In this document: piece by piece, positions 1-7,266 of the stretch
Position numbering within the stretch: position 1 is the first letter of the stretch
How the letters are laid out: the number at the start of each line of letters is the position of its first letter
DNA from: Nitrospira sp.
Lineage (GTDB): Bacteria > Nitrospirota > Nitrospiria > Nitrospirales > Nitrospiraceae
Length of the DNA stretch: 56,620 nt
NCBI GenBank assembly: GCA_016873515.1
Contig: VGXB01000011.1
Coordinates: forward strand, 1-56,620
Direction: 5' to 3'
Notes under the pieces: model-generated
The model's input: only the letters and a program-made list of their open reading frames with translations
The model's database searches: none
What the model was told of the DNA's origin: nothing
Translations under genes and position numbers: made by a program

Positions 1-149
1 GAATCCAGCCCGTGCGAATACCCGAACGCCCGCTGGTAGAGCACCCAGAATACCCCGATCCCCAGCATCGCCAACCACCCAATCTTCACCGGCCGAGAAT
101 CGTACCACTGCGAAATGTCATATCCCCTTCCCGAACTGTCTCCAGCCAT
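1..149 (-). CDS. amoC: Ammonia monooxygenase subunit C, N-terminal part (runs off the left edge)
   Basis: The reverse strand from the ATG at 149 encodes 49 residues that continue past base 1. They include RGYDISQWYDS, then a hydrophobic stretch ending FWVLYQRAFGYSHGLD. This pattern (RGYD.S.WYDS, FWV.YQR.F.YSHG.DS) is the N-terminus of AmoC/PmoC, the membrane subunit of the copper ammonia or methane monooxygenase, and covers the cytoplasmic tail and first membrane helix. A strong ribosome site (AAGGAGG) lies 7 bases before the ATG. The gene follows copD on the same strand after about 340 bases, so it probably has its own promoter. The accessory genes upstream and the Nitrospira-like surroundings favour amoC over pmoC. 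Whether amoA and amoB follow cannot be seen, so this could be the first gene of amoCAB or a lone amoC copy. Confidence 0.85.
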   Translation of the reverse strand, partial: MAGDSSGRGYDISQWYDSRPVKIGWLAMLGIGVFWVLYQRAFGYSHGLD

Positions 150-491
150 GTTCCTACCTCCTTCGGTTAGTTATAGTATGACTACGACGACTCTCTACTC
201 AGGAAAAACGTATGCTGTGCAATGCCTTACCCATTTCATATAAAAACATGTGAAGATTGTCCCTCTTCACCGGCCCGAAGTATCCGACAAAGCTCCGCTA
301 TGAGTCAAGGGAAATATCGGGGTTTCTAATAGTAAAATATCATCAGAAGAGTCAGGTTCGAAGGGGGGACAAACTGACGCATAGGTCCGCTTGCAGATGG
401 AGAATACCAAGTGTTTTGGATAAGTATTAAGTAATTAAAATGCAAGAGAAAGTTCGGTCAAGCAAGGGCTACTCGAAATTCGCAGATTTGT
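150..491 (-). promoter_or_regulatory. Leader and presumed promoter region of amoC
   Basis: This 342-base gap between the end of copD and the start of amoC has no credible ORF on either strand. It ends in a near-perfect Shine-Dalgarno sequence (AAGGAGG) for amoC and is richer in A+T than its neighbours around 165-260 and 330-460. A separate amoC promoter probably lies here, but no convincing -35/-10 pair was found, so only the ribosome site is directly supported. Confidence 0.5.
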
Positions 492-2513
492 CTAGTGAAC
501 GTGGTCATCCGGAGGAGGCAAAATCTCTCCTTCTCGATTGAGTTGCTGGATTTGTTGTTGCAAGAGGCTGAGATCCGTCCATCCGGGACTCTCCCCTTCA
601 GGAATCCAGCGAGCCCGCAAAAAGCCGAATCGGTCGAAGAGAAATTCCATGTGTGCGGGCAAGGTCCCGTTGCCGAATAAATCGGGTCTGGTGATCGTCC
701 GCCGGAATAGGGCATAGCTACGGGTAATTTCATTTGCCCCTTGGGTTACGATCGGGAGCGGGAGATAAGCCGACAGGGCCTCTATGTCATGAGAACTGAG
801 GGCATTGATGGGTACAGCTAAGACCGCTGTATTGGTGCCGCTGATCACCGAAGAGGCCGTCTGGAGTTGTGCAAGTCGCTCTTTCGACTCCGGCCAAGAA
901 AAGAGCACCAGCAGGACTGATTGGGTGCCTCGAAAGTCTTTCAGGGTCCCGCTAGATCCGTCTTGCGCCGAATAGGAGAAATTGGGAGAAACCATATATG
1001 GTTGTTCAGGAAGAATACGGGAGTTGATGATGCGCGCTTGATAGCCGCGGGCGTTGGCATGGAGAAAGTTCAGCAAGTCCCACCGTTCTTCTTCGGAGAG
1101 TTTCTCGCCGAAGGCCGGCATGATGCCATTGAATCGGCCATAGGTCAGCCAATGGAAAAAATCGCCGGCGGTATGCATGGCGGTATGGGGTTCTGTCAGG
1201 AGGTCGATGGGCTGTTTCGGCAGGGTCTTGGCGAGCACGCCATTACCCTTGGCTTGAGGACCGTGACAGGGGATGCAATTCGCGGCAAAAAGGTCGGCGC
1301 CGTTGGCGATGGAAATGGCGTCAAACGGCACAGGAGTTTTCCGGTACGTCTCAGAGTATGACTGCACGGCGATGGGATAAAAGGTCGAGGCCATTCCCAA
1401 GAGGCCCAAGAAGGCAGGAATGACGATGCGCCGCAACGCCCCCCACTGCCTGGTGCGGCCGAGCACGATCATCGTTCCAGTGAGAATCAGCAGGGCGACG
1501 CCGATGCAGACGACCGTTTGCACCAGCCAGTCGCCCCACGTGGCATCGATCGAAAATCGGAATGGGTACGGCCAGTGATCGATGATTTCATGCTTAGCGG
1601 GCACGGCGTTCGCCAGCAAGGTGGCGACGACGACAAGCAGTACCGCCAGCAAAAATTCGATCGTCAATTTTTTTCGCAGATGATCCGAAACCAGAGGAGT
1701 CAGGTTCTCCGTGTGTTCGAGCGATGGGAGCCACACGAAGTGTGCGCGTCCGGCGATCGACAGGATGACGGCCAGCAGGGTCAGTTTTGTATTCAGCAGC
1801 CACCCATACGTTGTGGCGAACAATGCAGCGTAATTAGCGCCCACCATTCGATCGGCGACCACGAGACCGGTGGCTACGATGCCGATCATCAACGGCAGTG
1901 CGATGGATGAAAACTGCTTCAAGATGGTGATACCGGACCGCTCCATTGAGCCTTGCGGATGTGTGTAGGCAGCGTGAATGAGGACGGCAAGTACACCGAG
2001 TAACCCGCCGAACCACACGCTTGCTCCAATGAGATGCAGTGCATAGGGGAGGATTGTGACGAGCGACTGTTCTTCAGCCGCCGGGTGGCTGGCAAACGAA
2101 CCGATCGCAAGCGTCAGCGAAGCGGCGACTGCGCAGACCATGTACCGCCACGCCGCACCCGGCGATGCGCGCGCAAACCAGGTGAGTCCATACACCACAA
2201 GCGCGCTGGTTTCGCGCAGAGTCCAAATGAAGCCGATTCTGGTCTTGTGGAGAAAGTCCAACCAGGCTCCGGGGTGCCAGAAGTTTTCGGAAACGCCTGT
2301 CGCTTGGGCTGTCGTGGTGGCCAGCAGTCCCAGTAAGCCAAGCAGAAGCGTCATGGCCAGCCAGGGGAGTGCCTGTCTCAATCTGATCAGGTAGGGATTA
2401 TCGGACGAAAGACTCTTTCTCTCGGCGAAGGTCAGGAAGATACATCCGCCGATCAGAATCATGTTAGAGGCGAGTTGGAGGAAACGGAACAGTACCCCGG
2501 CGACCTCGATCAT
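492..2513 (-). CDS. copD: CopD-like membrane protein fused to cytochrome c and a degenerate redoxin-like domain
   Basis: This 673-residue protein has three parts. Residues 1-385 hold about eight or more membrane segments and the CopD copper-transport region. Residues about 398-490 form a class I cytochrome c domain with the haem motif CIPCH at 413-417 and a likely axial Met at 465 (GIMPAF). Residues about 505-640 resemble a thioredoxin/redoxin fold (SPNFSYSAQDG, then VLLVLFSWPESKE), but the usual CxxC position has no cysteines. CopD proteins usually work with periplasmic CopC in copper uptake; the haem domain suggests a redox step outside the membrane. The start overlaps the copC stop by four bases (ATGA), so the two are translationally coupled. 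The role of the C-terminal domain is unknown. It could equally be read as a copper-responsive electron-transfer protein. Confidence 0.85.
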   Translation of the reverse strand: MIEVAGVLFRFLQLASNMILIGGCIFLTFAERKSLSSDNPYLIRLRQALPWLAMTLLLGLLGLLATTTAQATGVSENFWHPGAWLDFLHKTRIGFIWTLRETSALVVYGLTWFARASPGAAWRYMVCAVAASLTLAIGSFASHPAAEEQSLVTILPYALHLIGASVWFGGLLGVLAVLIHAAYTHPQGSMERSGITILKQFSSIALPLMIGIVATGLVVADRMVGANYAALFATTYGWLLNTKLTLLAVILSIAGRAHFVWLPSLEHTENLTPLVSDHLRKKLTIEFLLAVLLVVVATLLANAVPAKHEIIDHWPYPFRFSIDATWGDWLVQTVVCIGVALLILTGTMIVLGRTRQWGALRRIVIPAFLGLLGMASTFYPIAVQSYSETYRKTPVPFDAISIANGADLFAANCIPCHGPQAKGNGVLAKTLPKQPIDLLTEPHTAMHTAGDFFHWLTYGRFNGIMPAFGEKLSEEERWDLLNFLHANARGYQARIINSRILPEQPYMVSPNFSYSAQDGSSGTLKDFRGTQSVLLVLFSWPESKERLAQLQTASSVISGTNTAVLAVPINALSSHDIEALSAYLPLPIVTQGANEITRSYALFRRTITRPDLFGNGTLPAHMEFLFDRFGFLRARWIPEGESPGWTDLSLLQQQIQQLNREGEILPPPDDHVH

Positions 2514-2917
2514 TTTCCTTGCACATTGCCCTTCACTGTAAAGTCAAAGGAGGAATCAACCACGTGGCCGTCGACCGAGAGCACCCGAAACTTAACGGAG
2601 TATTTGCCGGGCGCCAATTTCGGCAGCGAGAGAATAATGGATTTCGGGTCATCCAATACGAGTGTTGGTTTGACCTCTGTAACAGGATGTTTGTCAGCAT
2701 TGAGCACCGTTAGTGAGGCGTAATCGCCTTCGATGTCCTCATTGAACCACAGCCGCACTTGCCTAGGCGCTTTCGCCAGGACGGCGCGCCGCGGAGGCTC
2801 CGCTTTCACCAGCATGGAATGAGCCAGCGCCGGCGGAGGAGCGGCACCCAGCGCGGTCATCACGGCTGCTGCGGCCAGCAGACTCCGCAGGAACGTACGA
2901 ACCCTCGATGGCTTCAT
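2510..2917 (-). CDS. copC: CopC family periplasmic copper-binding protein
   Basis: A 135-residue protein with a signal peptide whose likely cleavage after ALA gives a mature N-terminus of HSMLVKAEPP. That terminal histidine is the classic Cu(II) ligand of CopC proteins. The rest (RAVLAKAPRQVRLWFNEDIE, then a C-terminal DGHVVDSSFDFTVKG) is the expected seven-strand CopC beta-barrel, with a second ligand region at VDGHVVD. Length is normal for the family. It lies between amoD and copD and overlaps copD by ATGA, the usual copC-copD pairing of ammonia oxidisers. It probably binds copper in the periplasm and passes it to CopD or to AMO assembly. Confidence 0.9.
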   Translation of the reverse strand: MKPSRVRTFLRSLLAAAAVMTALGAAPPPALAHSMLVKAEPPRRAVLAKAPRQVRLWFNEDIEGDYASLTVLNADKHPVTEVKPTLVLDDPKSIILSLPKLAPGKYSVKFRVLSVDGHVVDSSFDFTVKGNVQGK

Positions 2918-3017
2918 CCTCTCATCTCCTCATGCCAGACCGTGCGCGGAAAACTGTGCCCGGTCATGTACGGACGACTATTCCGGCGCAGGGACTTCGC
3001 GCGCCGGTCGGCCATGT

Positions 3018-3608
3018 CTACGAAGAAACCGTTGCGACGGAAGGTTTACGCCGATCGCGAAGCCCATAGAATACCGCCACGCCGATGACTACAGCGAGCG
3101 GTACGATAATCATGAGGTAGTGGCGCAAGTGCGACACGGCTCCCGTTTCACCAATCGAAAACCGAAGTCGGGACAGGTGCTCCTGCTTGTCCCCGATCGA
3201 CACCAACCCGACGAACTTGCCAGGCTGGTCGAAGTTGAATCTCACATCGATGGAACCGGTCGGATAAATCTTGGCGGGAAAGTGCACGACGGTGACGGAT
3301 TCGAGGTCGGCTTCCGAGCCGGTGTCTTGGATAATCCGCACTTCGACCGGCATGGAGCGGAGCTCATGCTCGACAAAGTCGAACACCAAGACCGTATGTC
3401 CGATGCCAGGAATTTCCTGGCAGAACTGTTGGTCGTGGAACGCTTCAGGTTGGTAACCGTTAAAGTACATTTTATACGGGCCGACATGGAGTACGCAGGT
3501 ATCCGTCGCCAGCTCGTGCCCGTGCTGGGCCTGTGCCGTCAACGGAGCGCCGAGGGCGAGCACGACCAAGCAAATGGCAGCACGAATCAGAGATTGAATA
3601 GACATCAT
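3018..3608 (-). CDS. amoD: AmoD/PmoD-family periplasmic copper protein, second paralogue
   Basis: This 196-residue protein (start ATGATG, with GAGGA just upstream; the second ATG at 3605 is better spaced) has a signal peptide ending about AQA. A periplasmic domain follows, with two conserved cysteines at 38 and 63, a Met at 47 between them (DTCVLHVGPYKM, then FCQEIPG), and one C-terminal membrane helix at about 162-184 followed by a basic tail. This is the layout of AmoD/PmoD. Methanotroph PmoD is known to bind copper through conserved Cys and Met residues and is needed for copper-dependent growth. It is clearly homologous to the next gene (3685-4272), so the pair arose by tandem duplication. 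It lies directly upstream of copC on the same strand. Confidence 0.8.
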   Translation of the reverse strand: MMSIQSLIRAAICLVVLALGAPLTAQAQHGHELATDTCVLHVGPYKMYFNGYQPEAFHDQQFCQEIPGIGHTVLVFDFVEHELRSMPVEVRIIQDTGSEADLESVTVVHFPAKIYPTGSIDVRFNFDQPGKFVGLVSIGDKQEHLSRLRFSIGETGAVSHLRHYLMIIVPLAVVIGVAVFYGLRDRRKPSVATVSS

Positions 3609-3684
3609 GAGTTCCTCACTTCTCTATACTCTGCGCATGCCTATCGCTACGCAACGGGCATGCAAATCGTGAATAGCGCACGGC

Positions 3685-4272
3685 CTAGGATGGCATCGCT
3701 TCCGGTGTTTTCCTGCGGGTGCGTGTCATCAGATAAATTACCCCGACGACGGCGAGCGCGACAACCGGAACCATATAAATGTTCAAGACTTTGGAAAAAA
3801 CCTTGGGATCTCCGACGGAGAACGGAAAGCGAGAGACATGTTCCCCTTTCTCCCCCACGATCACCATGCCGACGAATTTGCCAGGCTCCGCGAAGGTGTG
3901 CGTGAAATCAATTGAACCGCTGGGGTACACTTTGGCCGGCAGGTGCAGAACCGTCACAGCGTCAAGGTTTTGTTCGGCGCCGGTATCCTTGATGACCCGA
4001 ATCTCGGTCGGAAGCGAGCGAAGCTCCTGCTCAATATAGTCAAGGACGACGATCGTCTGGCCGGTGCCCGGAATGTCTTCGCAGAATTGTTTCTGTTGCG
4101 TGTTGGCAGGTTGATACCCCGTGAAGTGCATCATGTACGGCCCGACCGTGAGTTTGCACATATCTTCGGCCATCGAAAGACCGCCGTGGGCGTGGGCCTG
4201 TGTGACCACGAGCGTTCCGCTGAGAATGAGTGCGCATCCGGTGCTGAGTGCCCCGCGAAGGAAAGACGTCAT
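3685..4272 (-). CDS. amoD: AmoD/PmoD-family periplasmic copper protein, first paralogue
   Basis: A 195-residue protein. The ATG at 4272 was chosen over an upstream in-frame one at 4437 because a signal peptide (cleaved about AHA) begins here and AGAGG lies just before it. The mature N-terminus starts HGGLSMAEDMC. Cysteines at 39 and 64, with two Met residues at 47-48 (VGPYMMHF, FCEDIPGTG), match the copper-binding pattern of the family. A single C-terminal membrane helix (about 165-187) and a basic tail follow. It shares long blocks with the neighbouring paralogue (PAKVYPSGSID against PAKIYPTGSID). AmoD is thought to help metallate or stabilise AMO at the membrane; that role is inferred from PmoD. 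Confidence 0.85.
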   Translation of the reverse strand: MTSFLRGALSTGCALILSGTLVVTQAHAHGGLSMAEDMCKLTVGPYMMHFTGYQPANTQQKQFCEDIPGTGQTIVVLDYIEQELRSLPTEIRVIKDTGAEQNLDAVTVLHLPAKVYPSGSIDFTHTFAEPGKFVGMVIVGEKGEHVSRFPFSVGDPKVFSKVLNIYMVPVVALAVVGVIYLMTRTRRKTPEAMPS

Positions 4273-4369
4273 GACAATCCTCTTGTTAAAAAATGACAGA
4301 AATGATGAGTATGCATGTGCGTGGTTTGATCCTATCCCATCACGTTGTAAGAATAACGATCGAGTAGAG

Positions 4370-4957
4370 TTATGGTGCGGTGCGGCGGGAGTCAAGCCAC
4401 CGGCGTATTCGCCCACCTTTTGAAAGTTCATATCCAATTAAAGCCAATACCAACAGGACCATGATCGGCCCAACCGCCTTGCGGCCAAACTTCGAATAGT
4501 CAACTTGCTGGACCCGCAATAGATAGGACGAAGGGCTCAAGCCCTCCGCGGTGATGATCAATCGGTAGACCCCCTTCTCCAGCTTGGCTTCGCCACGAAC
4601 CACGCCGTCCGGGTGAGAAGCCGGTTTCCAGTAGGCAACCGTCTGATCTTCCTCATCCTTCCCGCCTGCGCCCTGTCCCTTGACGATTCGCACCCCCAAC
4701 GGCAAATTCCGCAGGCTCTGATCGACAAGGTCGACGACCAAAAACGTGTCACCGTCTTCGGGGATTTCCGTGCAATATTGTGCTTTGGGCTCATGTTGTG
4801 GCTGGTACGCGCTGAAATGGACCATGTTGCCGCCAATGCGGCGCATACACGTGTCTTCCTCAAGCGTCACATTGCCATGGGCCAGTGCTGACGCCGGGAA
4901 AAATCCACCGATCAAAAGGCAGAGGATAGCGGCTCTTTGAACGAGGTGTTGGATCAT
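4370..4957 (-). CDS. amoE: AmoE-like (AmoD-related) membrane-anchored periplasmic protein
   Basis: A 195-residue protein. The start at 4957 was chosen because a signal peptide begins there (cleavage about ALA, mature HGNVTLEEDTC). It has the two-cysteine, one-Met core of the AmoD group (C37, M45, C62), but the core is more divergent (RRIGGNMVHFSAYQP, YCTEIPEDGD). The middle (VAYWKPASHPDGVV) differs from both AmoD copies, and one C-terminal membrane helix (about 163-181) precedes a basic tail. Being first in the amoE-amoD-amoD-copC-copD run, it fits the gene usually called amoE (orf4). The gene before it is divergent, so the operon promoter should lie in 4958-5200. AmoE versus a third AmoD cannot be settled by eye. 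Confidence 0.75.
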   Translation of the reverse strand: MIQHLVQRAAILCLLIGGFFPASALAHGNVTLEEDTCMRRIGGNMVHFSAYQPQHEPKAQYCTEIPEDGDTFLVVDLVDQSLRNLPLGVRIVKGQGAGGKDEEDQTVAYWKPASHPDGVVRGEAKLEKGVYRLIITAEGLSPSSYLLRVQQVDYSKFGRKAVGPIMVLLVLALIGYELSKGGRIRRWLDSRRTAP

Positions 4958-5200
4958 GGCTCTACCTAGGAGCGTGGCCGCAATGCTCCTGACAAACAAA
5001 TCTTTTGGGGGCATAACCCCGAAATCAGATCCCTGTCCGCACAACGACTGTGAGACCAGGACTGTTCGACCATGCGACGCAAAGAAATTTACCACTCCGG
5101 AACGGCACGTTGCAAGAGTGCGGGGTACCGTGCGAATCAGAATTGACAATCGTTCTCGGCGACTCTGAGAAGCAGGATCATCACCGTGGAGTTGAACAGG

Positions 5201-5231
5201 TTGACGGGAGGCGAAAGTGCGATAATATAAT
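5201..5231 (+). promoter_or_regulatory. Candidate sigma-70 promoter for the bacterioferritin genes
   Basis: TTGACG at 5201-5206 is followed 16 bases later by TAATAT (5223-5228); an overlapping perfect TATAAT lies at 5226-5231 with a longer 19-base spacer. The site points rightward at the leader ORF (5277) and bfr genes, about 45 bases before the leader ATG. The divergent amoE gene must have its own promoter within the same 350-base gap, but none stood out. Confidence 0.5.
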
Positions 5232-5276
5232 ACGCTTGTATCGTCGTGTAAAACCGATAAGAGGAGGATACGCAGA

Positions 5277-5312
5277 ATGGGAATTTACTTGATGCAAGGA
5301 GGCGAAGCATGA
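5277..5312 (+). CDS. Eleven-codon leader ORF overlapping the first bacterioferritin start
   Basis: This is an ATG-initiated ORF encoding MGIYLMQGGEA. Its own ribosome site (GAGGAGG, 5261-5267) is as good as any nearby. Its stop TGA overlaps the ATG of the first bacterioferritin gene in the sequence ATGA, and the bfr ribosome site (AAGGAGG) lies inside its codons. The arrangement is typical of translational coupling or of a leader peptide that gates access to the downstream site. No run of one amino acid is present, so classical amino-acid attenuation is not suggested. It may be a by-product of two ribosome sites in series. Confidence 0.4.
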   Translation: MGIYLMQGGEA

Positions 5313-5785
5313 AGGCCAAAGAAGGTGTGGTCAATATCCTGAACAAGGTCTTGACGGCGGATCTCACCGCCATCAACCAATATTTCGTTCACGCGAAGAT
5401 GTGTGAGAATTGGGGCTATGAACGGCTGTACCACAAGGTTCGCGAGCGCAGCATCGATGAGATGAAGGACGCCGATGACATCATCGGCCATATCCTCTAT
5501 CTCGAAGGTGTCCCGAACGTGCAGCGGATGAACGCCGTCCATGTTGGCGAGACAGTGTCGGAACAATTGAAGCTGGATCTCAAGGCCGAGCAGGAAATGC
5601 TGGTACTCCTGAGCGAAGGGATTGCTCACTGTACGAAAGTCATGGATTTCACTACGCGCCATATGTTCGAAGATATGGCGAAAGACGTCGATGCGCATAT
5701 CGATTGGATTGAAGTCCAGCAGGAAACAATCAAGCAGGTCGGCCTGGAAAACTATCTGGCCGAGCAGATCAAGAAAGAATCGTGA
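5309..5785 (+). CDS. bfr: Bacterioferritin, haem-binding subunit with degenerate ferroxidase centre
   Basis: This 158-residue protein aligns without gaps to E. coli Bfr (MKAKEGVVNILNKVL, NQYFVHA, IDEMK, HIDWIEVQ). Met52, the haem ligand shared by two subunits, is present. Of the six ferroxidase ligands, Glu51, Glu94 and His130 remain, but Glu18 is Asp, His54 is Asp and position 127 is Val. The subunit should therefore fold and bind haem but oxidise iron poorly. It is followed seven bases later by a second bfr gene that keeps more iron ligands and lacks Met52, so the two probably co-assemble into one 24-mer. Iron storage next to the amo accessory genes fits the high iron demand of nitrifiers. 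Confidence 0.92.
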   Translation: MKAKEGVVNILNKVLTADLTAINQYFVHAKMCENWGYERLYHKVRERSIDEMKDADDIIGHILYLEGVPNVQRMNAVHVGETVSEQLKLDLKAEQEMLVLLSEGIAHCTKVMDFTTRHMFEDMAKDVDAHIDWIEVQQETIKQVGLENYLAEQIKKES

Positions 5786-5792
5786 GGGAATG

Positions 5793-6263
5793 ATGAAAGC
5801 CAAAGACGGCGTGCTCGAATTGCTCAATCAGGTGTTGCGTGCGGAGTTGACGGCGGTGCATCAATACTTGCTGCATGCGGCCTTGTGCAAAAATTGGGGC
5901 TATAGCCGGCTGCATGAGCATTTCAGCCATCTGGCCAGCGAAGAAGTCGGCCATTCCTCCGGCTTGATGGACCATGTGCTCTATCTGGATGGGACGCCAG
6001 ACGTCGAACATCTGGATGCCGTCGCGCATGGGAGCGATGTGGCGGCGCTGATCACTGCGGATCTGGAATTTGAGCGGGAGGACGCAGAGTTGCTTCGGAA
6101 GGCCATTACGCACTGTGCCAGGGTGGGGGATTTCACGACCAGGCATATTTTTGAGCACATGATCATCGATACCGAAGAACACATCGATTGGTTTGAAACG
6201 CAACTGCGGACGATTAAACAGACCGGGCTCGAAAACTACCTGGCGATGCAGATCAAAAAGTAG
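5793..6263 (+). CDS. bfr: Bacterioferritin, ferroxidase-type subunit lacking the haem methionine
   Basis: A 156-residue bacterioferritin (MKAKDGVLELLNQVL). The tandem ATGATG allows a start at 5790 or 5793; the second matches the family N-terminus. Glu18, Glu51, His54, Glu94 and His130 of the ferroxidase centre are present. Position 127 is Thr, followed by Glu128 and Glu129 (DTEEHIDW). Position 52, the haem-binding Met in typical Bfr, is Val. It is close to the upstream gene in sequence (LENYLA.QIKK end) and seven bases from it, consistent with an old tandem duplication and one transcript. The pair resembles other two-subunit bacterioferritins in which one subunit carries haem and the other does the iron chemistry. 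Confidence 0.92.
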   Translation: MKAKDGVLELLNQVLRAELTAVHQYLLHAALCKNWGYSRLHEHFSHLASEEVGHSSGLMDHVLYLDGTPDVEHLDAVAHGSDVAALITADLEFEREDAELLRKAITHCARVGDFTTRHIFEHMIIDTEEHIDWFETQLRTIKQTGLENYLAMQIKK

Positions 6264-6289
6264 TCATAGCAAGAAGGTTGCGAAATAGG

Positions 6290-6326
6290 GCTCGGTGGGG
6301 ATCACCTGCCGAGCTCTCGTGTTTTT
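6290..6326 (+). terminator. Rho-independent terminator after the bacterioferritin pair
   Basis: GCTCGGTGGGG at 6290-6300 pairs with CCTGCCGAGC at 6305-6314 (about ten pairs including two G-T), closing a short loop. TTTTT follows at 6322-6326 after seven bases. It lies 27 bases past the second bfr stop. Confidence 0.6.
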
Positions 6327-6497
6327 CCGAAACAGCACTGTCACCGTGAGGGTGCCTTGCTAGAAGACGTTGTGGCAGGTGCCGTTGATAGTGGGGTTGG
6401 GATTGCCCCTCACCGTACGGGCGATTGGGTCATCGAGGCCAGCCGCGTCGACATCGCCTCCGTGTAACGTACCTTCGATTGCGTCTCGGGCGTAAGA

Positions 6498-6803
6498 TTA
6501 GAAGATCTTGTCCTGCGGGCTCGGACGATCTGGCCGGAGGAGTGGGCTTCCCCCAACATCAGACGCAGTTCCAGGACATTCTCGCCGCCAATTGGCAGAG
6601 CTGAGCTCTTCAGCACGGGACTCGGTCATCGCGGCTGAGAGTGTAGTCACGACAGTCGGGCCTAATTGTGTTCCTGACGCGACAGGCAGGATTCTGAGCG
6701 TAATGTGGTCACGGAGAACTCGATCCAGCACATTGGGAACCTGAATTGCCTCAAACGCGTCGGCTACGGCCAGAATTCTGGCGCTCAATGGAATGAATGC
6801 TCC
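6498..6803 (-). pseudogene. Remnant of an HD-GYP-type protein
   Basis: Reading leftward from about 6803, the frame gives IPLSARILAVADAFEAI, the signature that follows the GYP motif in HD-GYP cyclic-di-GMP phosphodiesterases (ILAVADAFDA). Later residues, SGTQLGPTVVTTL, echo the C-terminal block with GTQFDP in that family, but the expected sequence between is missing or altered, and neither the HD nor the GYP motif is present. No normal start exists. It is probably a deletion derivative left from a larger gene. The rest of the 6327-7022 gap shows only a terminator (6944-6979) and no credible gene. Confidence 0.4.
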
Positions 6804-6943
6804 TCTGAGGCCATGGGGATACCCAGTGGCGTGACGTAGCCGGCAGATGAAGGTGGTCGATTTTGCCGAGCATCCCTTAAATGGTCAGGAGCGCCGGCTC
6901 GATATGTTCCGTGACATTCGTGTGCATGGCATCCCTCCACGAC

Positions 6944-6979
6944 AATAAAAAGCCCGGGACCATCGATGTGATCCTGGGC
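6944..6979 (-). terminator. Rho-independent terminator for the TonB receptor and zinc-ribbon transcript
   Basis: On the minus strand GCCCAGGATCA (6979 to 6969) pairs with TGGTCCCGGGC (6962 to 6952) around a six-base loop with one mismatch, followed at once by TTTTTA. It lies 43 bases beyond the stop of the small zinc-ribbon gene. Confidence 0.7.
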
Positions 6980-7022
6980 TCTGGGTGTCACCCTCTGGCC
7001 GCTGCTGTCAATGAACGATCAG

Positions 7023-7211
7023 TCAGTTCATCAGTTTGTCCGGAAAGCCGGCGATGCGTGAAAACAAAATCGTGACGAGGTGCCGGCACCGGTTGCACTT
7101 CAGCTCGATGCCCGTGTCGACCATACGGGCATGAAGTTGCCTGCATAAGCATCGTACTTGTTCCGGTGACCGTTCCATGTGCGCGATGGAATCGGCGTGA
7201 TGCTGTTTCAT
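7023..7211 (-). CDS. Small zinc-ribbon protein similar to the Com family
   Basis: A 62-residue protein starting MKQHHADS. The core VRCLCRQLHARMV followed by IELKCNRCRHLVTIL has a CxC and a CxxC placed like the zinc knuckles of Mu-phage Com-like proteins (RC.NC..L, IE.KC.RC). Com regulates mom translation in phage Mu; chromosomal relatives are annotated only as zinc ribbons, so no function is claimed. It follows the TonB-dependent receptor by 55 bases on the same strand and precedes a terminator, so it is probably co-transcribed with the receptor and under iron control. The start at 7211 is the only ATG giving a compact protein. Confidence 0.6.
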   Translation of the reverse strand: MKQHHADSIAHMERSPEQVRCLCRQLHARMVDTGIELKCNRCRHLVTILFSRIAGFPDKLMN

Positions 7212-7266
7212 GGTGAATTTTCTCGGCAGGTGGACAATCTTTGAACCGTCCGTCCAGCAGGTTACG

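Noticed and set aside
5285..6203. Minus-strand open frames opposite the bacterioferritin genes
   Set aside because: They mirror the bfr genes on the other strand and show no family features.
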